A stretch of DNA of 64,000 nt from Monosiga brevicollis MX1. Lineage: Eukaryota > Opisthokonta > Choanoflagellata > Craspedida > Salpingoecidae. How positions within the stretch are numbered: position 1 is the stretch's first letter; the number at the start of each line of letters is the position of its first letter. Location: contig NW_001865039.1 in assembly GCF_000002865.3 (NCBI RefSeq), forward strand, positions 240,673 to 304,672. Direction: 5' to 3'. Position numbers and translations under genes: made by a program. Positions 56,378 through 64,000 of the stretch are shown piece after piece. A model generated the notes under the pieces. That model was not told the DNA's origin and searched no databases. It worked only from the letters and a program-made list of their open reading frames with translations.

Positions 56378-57596
56378 TTAAGACGTGGAAGTATGGGGCT
56401 CTAGTGCAATCAGTGAGTCGATATACGCCTTGTACTTTTTGGTACTCGCGTCGCAAGCCTTGATGAGCAAATCAATTTCATTCTGGTCTATATTTGAGCT
56501 GGCCAGAGGCGCGGCTGGCGCGTTTGATTCAGGGCTTGTTGCGTCCTGAAATGGTTGAGTTTGAGAGGTATAGTCTCGGAGCCAAAACTGGAGATCGGAG
56601 TCTGCAAAGTGACCTCCGACACGCGCAATAGGTTCTTGAGGCTCCTCTTCAACGATTCGGTCAAGAGAAGGTGCTGCTGATGCTGCTGTAAGAGTGGGCG
56701 GGGTTGAATCTGAGGGAAGTGAATTTCGGTCATCACGCGGCGGAGACGCGGGCATGGGGGTAAGCTCGGCGTCCTCTCGGGACTCAATCTGCGCCAAAGA
56801 GGTTGCCAAAGGCTCGAATACCTCCCCAACTGGCCTGCCTGGCGATGAGGGAGTGGCTGGGGGCTGTGGGAGATCGAGTTGTGTCCTTGTGCGTGCGAAG
56901 CTCGGCACGGCTGCCAGTCGTGCCGAGGCAGTGCGATCGACAGAAACTTTTCAGGTTGGCAATCGTGATGCGTTGTACGTTTAAAGCAGCACGTAGATCA
57001 GCTTCATTTGCCACTCTTGTTGCTCGTCGTTCCCTCGACGCATGAAGATGAACACGGCGCCGCTCACGCCCTTCGAGATCTGCGGCGCTTGGCCCCGATG
57101 ACATTGGCCCAAAAATGGAGGCACGTCGCCGTCGTGACCGCTCTTGAGGCGTGATGCGATCGAGTAGGCGGCGCTGACGCGGCGTTGAGCGAATCATATC
57201 TTGATGACGCTCTTCAAGGCGCGAAAAACTCGCAGCCAGACGATCGAAGTGCGCCCGGCCTTCATCAAGACTCCAATTGGCGTCCCAAACCCATACCAGT
57301 GGCTGCGGCGTTGTGTTTGACCTCGGAGTGCTTGAACCAGATGGCGCGCTTGCCGGGCTTTGCGGAGGCGTCACTGCTGTATCCTCAGGTTCAACGTGTG
57401 AGGGTTGGTTCTTCATGTGTCTAACAGCTCGCTCCAAGCGCGTAATGCCTGCATGGCGGAAGGCAGCCTGTACCCGTTTGACTTGACTGCTTTGAAAGTG
57501 GATGGCAAAATAAAGAGCACACAATTCCTCGTCGAGGGTGGCTGCCTCTCCAACTAGCTGCCGTGAATGGCGTTGTAGGTTTGTCCGGGAAGACAC
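56378..57596 (-). CDS. SAP-motif-containing reading frames of the transposon
   Basis: Two overlapping minus-strand frames cover this stretch. The first (56784-57596) starts without an ATG and has helical sequence (LDEELCALYFAIHF, RAHFDRLAASFSRLEERH), a basic region (ERSRRRRASIF) and a SAP-like motif (ITIANLKSFCRSHCLG then GSRAELRT), a DNA-binding helix-turn-helix. The second (56378-56908) is acidic, Pro/Ser-rich and ends in a helix (QNEIDLLIKACDASTKKYK). They probably form one spliced or frameshifted protein, but I could not settle the junction. An acceptor around 57606 might join it to the transposase-like exon upstream. It is not a recognised part of a pogo DDE core. Confidence 0.5.
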
Positions 57597-58497
57597 CCTT
57601 GATCTACAGTTCGGTCGGCTGAGGAATACACCTTGACATTCCTTGTGAATTCGGCGCGGAGACCAGGCATCTCATCCACCCATAAGATACGGCCAAGACC
57701 TGGGGCCGGCATGAATAAGAACAGACATGCATCAGGAGGATACAAAAGTATGTTTGCAGCACATGCAGACGTAGACAGGCAGCAGCGCTCGCGCTGTCTA
57801 GGAAAGTCAACTTACAGTTGGTTTTGATCATGCCAGCATGACGCCCTGAGCGATGAACGAAGTCAAGGTCTGCCAAGAGCTCGTCAAGACTCGAAAAATG
57901 TCGTGTACAAGCCTCAGCTGTTGCGGCTGTTACTCTTGCTGGATTCTGAGTCACCGCGGTGGTAAGATAAATGTTCGAGTCGGACTCCAATCCTCGAAAC
58001 CAGTCATTGCTCAAACGCGCCTGGCTCATGGGGTTGTCCGAGCTTTCGGCCTCTTGATGACGAGCAAGAAGAGCAAGCTCAGCAGAGCTGAGTGTGGGAA
58101 TCCGATCAAGCAATTCGCTATTCGTATTGAGTGCGTCCTCTCGGGCACTGCGACGAATCTCAAGAAGCTCGCACACAACCTCCACGATCATGCCACGGCT
58201 CTTACACGCACGCTTCTCACTGCAGGTCTCTAGCCAGTTTGTCAAAGCTACACGCTCATGCGCCAGAAGAATCCGCCTGCCGTCATGAGGTTGGATGCCT
58301 CGCTGTCTCCGCCGTTGCGCAGCCACAAGATCGGCTCTGGTGATACCGTACAGCTTCAGAAGCCCGTCGGATCGATTGGGGCGCCCCCTTCGGGCACTGG
58401 CGCTCGTAAGAGGGTTGACCAGGCTGCCAAGTTGTTGACGCGTCAATTGACGAAGGCCATCAACCTCTAAATACTGCTGAATTTCAATGGAAGTCAT
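57554..58497 (-). CDS. Pogo/CENP-B-type transposase, N-terminal part
   Basis: Exons at 57816-58497 and 57554-57699 join in phase to 275 residues. An N-terminal basic helical region (LKLYGITRADLVAAQRRRQR) is followed by a CENP-B-type helix-turn-helix (LLAHERVALTNWLETCSEKR, GMIVEVVCELLEI). Then comes the usual NDWFRGLESDSNIYL / NPARVTAATAEACTRHF spacer and the start of the DDE domain with its first acidic residue (ILWVDEMPG), then ADRTVDQG. The reading stops soon after. The two remaining catalytic acidic residues are not found in this frame or recognisably in the frames further along. Either the gene is truncated, or it continues through a splice I cannot define. In pogo elements the protein binds the inverted repeats and cuts the ends. 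Confidence 0.7.
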
Positions 58498-58969
58498 CGA
58501 ACTCGCCGTGAGCTGACGTAGGAGTTGGGATACACGATCTGCCTTGGCTCGACGCTCGGCCTATAGGCACAAATACCACTGTCAGCTGTATGCGGGGAAA
58601 TGTCAACGTTCCAACACCAAAGAGTCACACAGTGAAGCGATTTTCAACTCCAAGGCGCACCAATATCCTTGACAAACCCGGCTTTCATCATGCCCGGCCG
58701 TTGCAACCCCTGTACATGCCTGTTTACCCCGGCGATGCCGCATGCCGGCCGACTGCCAGCCGAGGTGGGATGACCCGAAATGGCAGCCACATATCAGCGG
58801 AATCCAAGGAGATGAGCATTCGAAAACTGGCTCAACCATAGTTAATGGGGTAAAAAATGTATCCCACCTTTTGATTTATGAAGATTGATCGAGTGGCCAC
58901 CAGGGCGCTGCCGTTTATCTTCCTTGCCAGACAGCTCCAGCCTCCAACAGAGGGAAAAATGAACGGAAA

Positions 58970-59024
58970 AAAAATTTATTTTTGGTAACAAATGTCCAAA
59001 GGTAACAAATACCCTCGGTGACTG
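58970..59024 (-). repeat. Right terminal inverted repeat
   Basis: This is the reverse complement of the left arm, reading CAGTCACCGAGGG from the outer end. It is followed by TA and then a poly-T run. Confidence 0.93.
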
Positions 59025-59066
59025 TAATGTTTTTTTTTTTTTTCTTCGGGGCACAACATTCAAAAC

Positions 59067-62000
59067 ATGGCAGCGAGCGAGACGGAGGCGGTCGAGGAGG
59101 CACCGGCGTTGACGTTTATTGGATACGGGGCCTTTGGAGAGGACACGCTGCGTGTGCGCATGCCGACAATCTTGACCAAGGCGATTGACTTTATGTACCG
59201 GCGCCTGCATGCGCCTGACGCGAGCACGGCGACCGATGACGAGGCAAGGCCTCGGCTGTTCTGCTGCCAAGTGTTTGGGACCACCTTTTCCTCACTGGAT
59301 GCTCTCTGTTGTCTCAGGAGGCCAGCGCGCGCCGTGCCATTGGCATCTTGAGTAAGCTCAAATATGAGATGCAGGTTAGCTCGCTACATTCACCATCGCC
59401 AAGCATCACTTTGCTATCTGGGCAGCTCATCTGCTGCGTCTGTTTGGAATGCTCCCGGAAAGACTGGCAAACCCATGCCTCCCATTGAAGATGGAGCTTC
59501 GGACCAAGCCGCCTGGAATCAAGCTTTGAAGGAGGCAATGGGCCCCGAAGGCGAACCTCCGCGGTATGGGTTCTGCACACGGAAACTTGTACACGTTCGC
59601 CTGCATCTTGTTCACAGAGGATATCGGCTACCCTCCATTTTGCGTGTGAGCATGTAGGTGGTGGCATGCACCCTGGCTGCTGTCAGAGTGCTACATGTAT
59701 CGTCGTATCCACCAGGCGTGTGCCCAGGCGCCGCTGCTGGCTGACATGGACGTCTTTCAGGAAGCCAAGGACGATGCGTTTGCCTGCTCGATGGAGGTGT
59801 GAGCTCGCGCGTGTGCTTTCACTGTACTTGCTCACCATGCGCAGCAGTCACACCCGCGGCTGCTCTTTGCGTTGTAGAGCATGGAAGCTTTGGGCGCGTT
59901 TACCCTTCGTGCGGTGGATCCAGAGGCGCTGGCTGACCAGGCGTCGCGCCGGAACGCCTTCGAAGTGATGCTGCAGGTTTAGACGACTTGCTATTCAAGC
60001 AGTGATCTGCGTGGGCTTATGGCCTCCTGTTCCGAAAACTCACAGGCTTGCTCCTGTGCTTGTGTGTGTGTGTGTGTGTGCTGCACTGGCTTGCAGTTTT
60101 CCTTGTGGGGCAACAAAAGTGACTTATCGCTCATGGCTGAGTTCGACGGTCGCACCTCCCTGTCACATCTTCAGGTGTGTGTAACAATGATTGTAGAGAG
60201 CAGAGCTCACAAGGTGAACACCAGGCCTGTGGTCCTGACTCAAGTCCGCATTATGAGTCTGTCACAGGCGGGTTCAGAGGCTCATTTACAGGAGCTGCGC
60301 TCTTTCATCCTGCAAAATGACTTTGAGGACGTCTGGGACCGGTATGTGTCAGATCAGTGCACGACCGTTGCTGACTTGACCGCACACTTTGTTTCGGGCT
60401 ATTGTGCCTCTGACACGAGCGAGTACTTCAAGTTGATACATCAGAAAAACCCCCAAAAAAACAAAAAAAAAACAAAAAAAAAACCACGCGCTGCGCTCTC
60501 TTGCTTTCTCACATCTGTCATGGTGCGGTGTGTTGCCTGTTTCCCTAAGCTTGTCGACTCTAGCGGGCGCTCGGATCGATGTGGTGCTGGACAATAGTGG
60601 CTTTGAGGTGAGGGGACTGTTGTGTGATCTCCATTCCTCATCTGCCCGTTCGCCTTGCTGGGGCACAGCACGCGTGAGTCTGCCTTGGTTTTGATGGACT
60701 TGTGATGGTGTCGGTCTTGCCTTAGCTTTTCACAGACTTGTGCTTGGCACATTGGATGACAGCGGGGGGCTATGCGAGCACAGTTCACTTCCATGGCAAA
60801 GCCATGCCGTGGTTTGTAAGCGACGTGACAGAATCAGACCTTGTCTGGACGTTGAACGAGCTCGGGCGCCAGCCAGGTGCGTTCGCCGTGGCCCAAAGCT
60901 GCGGCATCCCTGAGCATTTGCGACTGCAGCGCTTTGACGCTTCAAGAAAATGCAGCAGCCTATTGAGTTCGAGTGACGCCACTTGTGGACAAGTCCATTC
61001 ACAAGCGCCCAAACGTGCTGCGTAGCCGGATCTGCATTGCAGTGCTTGGCCCTTCAGTGGAAACGTTTCATTCGAGATGGAACCTGGCAATTTTCCGCGG
61101 TAAGGTTGGGTCCCTGGATTTGATGCTTGGGTCCCCAACGCGCATGCCATTGGCCAGGCCGATGGTCAGACTGAGCCCTTTGTTATGATCTGGCATGATC
61201 AGAGCCTTGCAAAGTCGCTTCGTGACACGGCTGGTCAGGGCATGACGGGTCGTAGGGTTCGCCGCAGCTGCCCTGGTGGCACTGTGTGTGTTTTTCCCTT
61301 ACCCAACCAATTTTGAAAAGAGAGGTCCTTCCCATGTTTTTTCTCATGTCGCTGGCTGGTAGGATGAATTTTGGACGTATCCGCATGCTTTTCACCAAAT
61401 GGCCGAGGTTCGTCCACAGCTCTACAGGTACGCAACCCGAGCAGGACGAAAAGCGCCAAGCGCCACACGGCTACATGAAAAGGGCATTCTCGCGAAGAGG
61501 GTTGGAGGTAGATGATTGGGGTTATTTTCAAATGGACATGTTCTGGTGCTCGCCTGCTTGTGGTTGAGCCACTGTGAACCGCGCTGGCTCATGGGCGTGT
61601 ATCATTGACAAAAGTGATCTGGGCCAAAGCCAGCTGATCCTGTTCAAGGGGGATCTCAACTATCGCAAGCTGGTGGGGGACCGGGCCTGGTCACCGACGA
61701 CGCCCTTTTCGAAAGCACTACAAGGGTTTTGCCCGGCCCCGTTGTGTGCGCTGCGCGCACTCAAGTGCAACACGGTGGCTGGTCTCACAGCCGACAAGGT
61801 CAGTTGTGTCACCACGATGGTGTCAATGTGAATCGGGCTTTTCTTGCGTATGTCTGGCGTCATTCTGCCGATTTTATTCGTGTGTCGCACATCGACTTCC
61901 GACGAAGCGAAAAGGGGTAATCGAGGCAGGCAGCCGCCAGGTCCCACAATTCTTGTTGTCTTGCATATCCAACTGCGAGGGGTGTGTGCGAGGTTGCGGA

Positions 62001-62203
62001 ATCTGTATTGGTTTTTCCTAGACCTGCCGATCTCAAGCAGGAGGGCTCTTCGTGCCTTGGCTGGTAGCCGGTGGCTCATGGCGCTGGAGCTTTTTTTCCC
62101 ACAGGTTGACGAGGCACAAGCCCAGGAACCCAACTTTATGACTATCGGTCGCTTCGCGGTTGTGCAGTTCTTTGATCCAAGCAAGGCGTCGGACTGTGCC
62201 TAG
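59067..62203 (+). CDS. ARMT1: ARMT1-like DUF89 protein (damage-control phosphatase / acidic-residue methyltransferase 1)
   Basis: A multi-exon gene. Resolved exons are 59067-59243, 59318-59374, 59463-59563, 59658-59796, 59878-59976, 60097-60174, 60268-60341, 60550-60607 and 60726-60876. Further exons lie at about 61052-61100, 61365-61430, 61610-61800 and 62105-62203. One small exon near 60.9-61.0 kb is unresolved. Family hallmarks: [27 protein letters not shown], the metal site [44 protein letters not shown], and [17 protein letters not shown] with [14 protein letters not shown]89 proteins are Mn/Ni-dependent. Subfamily III members dephosphorylate sugar phosphates such as fructose-1-phosphate, and human ARMT1 has also been reported to methylate PCNA. 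Exon 1 ends at GAG|GCAAGG, suggesting a GC-AG intron. A transposon ends about 42 bases before its ATG. Confidence 0.93.
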
Positions 62204-64000
62204 CCATCATCGGTTCAACCAAATCTGGGATGCTTCCCCAAAAAAAACGATGAGGCGATTTGTGAATTGATCAACACTCGTTTTTTCTTGGCGCAGTATG
62301 GCATGACCGCCAACGAACACATGCGCTCTCCGGCTTTGCGCGATAATCAGGGACAACCTAATCTCGACTACTCAGGAATTTGGTTGGCGAAGGGTTCGAG
62401 TCAGCATACATACACGAGGTGTTTAGTAAAACATGACTTGGCAGGTGTCATGCTCATCGCCCAGGGCCACATCCGCACGTTTGGGACGAGGTGCGATCAC
62501 CCCAATTACCCTAAGAGTGCAATCGTGCCTTACGTCATTCATCGCCAGCCCATTGGGGTGAGAAGGAAAAAGCATCCTGCAAACGTCAATACACGTAGCA
62601 ATATCCTTCTTTCGATGTTCTTCGGAAAGAGTTGGGTTGCTGGCACGCAAGCCTATAGTAACGTGCCAAACCAACAGCGTCGGCTTGACGTAAGCTGTCC
62701 TGCCCCAAGCAGAGCGACAAGCTTCTCCACATCTGTGCTGATCGTGAGCCTTATCATCCTGTGGCCTGTCCGCTCCCTCGACCTGTACAGGTTCACACAT
62801 CAACACAAACGTTTGCTTAACCAAGCAAGTCAGTCTTTCTTCTTTCCAGTTTACTGCGAATACCATTGGGTCCCACCCCCACCATCCACCTCCTCCTTGT
62901 CTTTCCTTTTAGGTGGACCCCCGACACAAAAGCTGGTAATACGCATTGGCTTGGTAAACGTTACCACGCCATCGCGACCAAACCCTGACAGATCTTCATC
63001 ATCCTTGCTCAAAGGTTTGGCTTGAGTGACGCAAATCATGAATCACCCACCCAAACCCACAGCGTTTTCACCCCCTGCAGTAGGACCCGCATTGCCCCTT
63101 CCGCTCGCCCCTTCGCGTTGGTTGGGACGGCCCGCTGCTCTTCCACCACCACGACCCAACGTCCAAACCAGCGCAGCTCCCTGCTTGAGGCCCCCCCGCT
63201 TGAGCCCCCGCTTGTGCCGCCTTCCCCCACCACTTCCACTTCTTGTTGGAGCTGAAACAGCTCGGGGCGCATTTTCCAACTCTCCTGGACCAACCTCAAC
63301 TAGAACAACCTCAGCTCAGCTCAGCTCCCCCCTCCTTCTCGCTTTGCCAAACCAAAAAAAGGCTTGGTTGTTGCTACCCCCAACTCGAATGTACCTTAAT
63401 ATGTTGTTCAGCGGGATAGTTCGGTCACCTCCTTGAAAGTAACATATGTATTCCCTTTTTGTAACAACATATTGCTCTTGGGATTGAGGCAGGTGCGATT
63501 AATTGGCAGTCAGTATTTCGGGTCGTGCTCGGCGATTCTGTCTGCTGTGCGTTTCAAATCAAGCACAGCAGAAGCGCTAAATTTTTGCGGATCAAACGAG
63601 GGTGCTCTTGTGTTCATACGCTTCCTGTGGATGCCATAGCAGCCCAAAGACCAGAAAATCATTTATTTTGAAATAAATCCCATTTCTTTTCCATACGAAA
63701 CTTATTTGGCTTTGACTCTCTAGGGCTACATGGCTCTGATTGGTATGTCAAATGGCAGCGCCATAAGACGAGTCAGCGAAGCAATGAGACAACTTGGTGG
63801 GTAGAAGCAGATGGACAAGACAAGTTCCGATTGATCAATGGTCATTCAAGGTTTATTTCGATTGACAAACGCCCGGGACGATTTTTTTTTCTAAACACTT
63901 AGTAAGCAAGCTGTTTCCTCATTGGGTGGACTTAGACGATTTTCTCTTCTTGGGATGTGGTTGCCACTGCGCCACTCGTGCAAGGTGTGTTCGACGTGGA
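62204..64000. other. 3' flank and unassigned sequence
   Basis: No convincing gene. An open plus-strand frame (62267-63025) lacks an ATG start and any domain. The stretch at 63060-63350 is Pro-codon-rich by base composition. The end (63650-63900) is AT-richer. A gene crossing the right edge cannot be excluded. Confidence 0.45.

Larger units (their letters stand above)
55926..59024. mobile_element. Pogo-like (Tc1/mariner superfamily) DNA transposon, about 3.1 kb
   Basis: The element is bounded by inverted repeats starting CAGTC and flanked by TA on both sides (55924-55925 and 59025-59026), the target-site duplication of the Tc1/mariner/pogo superfamily. The arms are 52 and 55 bases and differ essentially only by a 3-base ACC indel, which suggests a recent insertion. 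Each arm contains TTTGTTACC twice, 17 bases apart, possibly a transposase-binding site. Inside are a CENP-B/pogo-type helix-turn-helix frame (57554-58497, minus) and a SAP-like frame (56378-57596, minus). The element sits between the acyl-CoA synthetase start (55635) and the ARMT1 start (59067). A complete DDE catalytic domain was not found, so it may be non-autonomous. Confidence 0.85.

Noticed and set aside
62267-63025. 252-codon plus-strand frame after ARMT1
   Set aside because: It starts at a non-ATG codon and has no domain. It most likely covers ARMT1 3' flank.

Overview
The window is nuclear DNA of a eukaryote with many introns. Genes lie on both strands and their GT-AG introns are mostly about 45-300 bases. 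Several spliced genes can be rebuilt exon by exon with every phase matching. The gene content is animal-like but compact: a BORC-type lysosome-positioning subunit, an ARMT1/DUF89 protein, an inward-rectifier K+ channel, a multi-C2 protein, bystin, REI1/ZNF622 and an ELOVL elongase. Many microsatellites and intronless low-complexity genes are also present. A unicellular holozoan, most probably a choanoflagellate, fits best. That is an inference from gene style, not a database match.

Layout. 1-2.5 kb: nothing recognised. 2.5-7.9 kb (-): 12-exon ankyrin-repeat protein. 9.3-10.6 kb (-): ELOVL fatty-acid elongase. 11.5-15.4 kb (-): 16-exon Golgi-type protein with two glycosyltransferase-like domains. 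16-19 kb (-): two intronless hypothetical genes. 22.4-26.7 kb (-): 7-exon triple-C2 coiled-coil protein. 29.3 kb (+): intronless Q/N-rich protein. 31.0-31.8 kb (-): BORCS6-like protein. 32.8-34.8 kb (+): secreted phospholipase-D-superfamily protein. 35.7-37.9 kb (+): Kir channel. 38.5-40.0 kb (-): REI1/ZNF622. 40.05-40.30 kb: assembly gap. 40.9-43.3 kb (+): bystin. 43.8-50.6 kb: four intronless low-complexity genes. 51.5-55.6 kb (-): 17-exon acyl-CoA synthetase. 55.9-59.0 kb: a pogo-like DNA transposon with near-identical terminal inverted repeats and a TA target duplication. 59.1-62.2 kb (+): ARMT1. 62.2-64 kb: nothing recognised.

There are no operons. Functional themes do recur: lipid metabolism (ELOVL, acyl-CoA synthetase), ribosome biogenesis (REI1 and bystin, divergently placed around 40 kb) and membranes or lysosomes (BORCS6, PLD, C2 protein, Kir).

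The most notable items are three. First, a small family of intronless genes (18.3, 43.8 and 49.9 kb) shares a module I do not recognise from any known family. Second, the triple-C2 protein appears to have arisen by triplication of a Ser-rich-motif-plus-C2 unit, with an intron kept at the same site in two units. Third, the 3.1-kb pogo-like element lies in the divergent promoter between the acyl-CoA synthetase and ARMT1, and carries a SAP-like reading frame where the rest of the transposase core would be expected.
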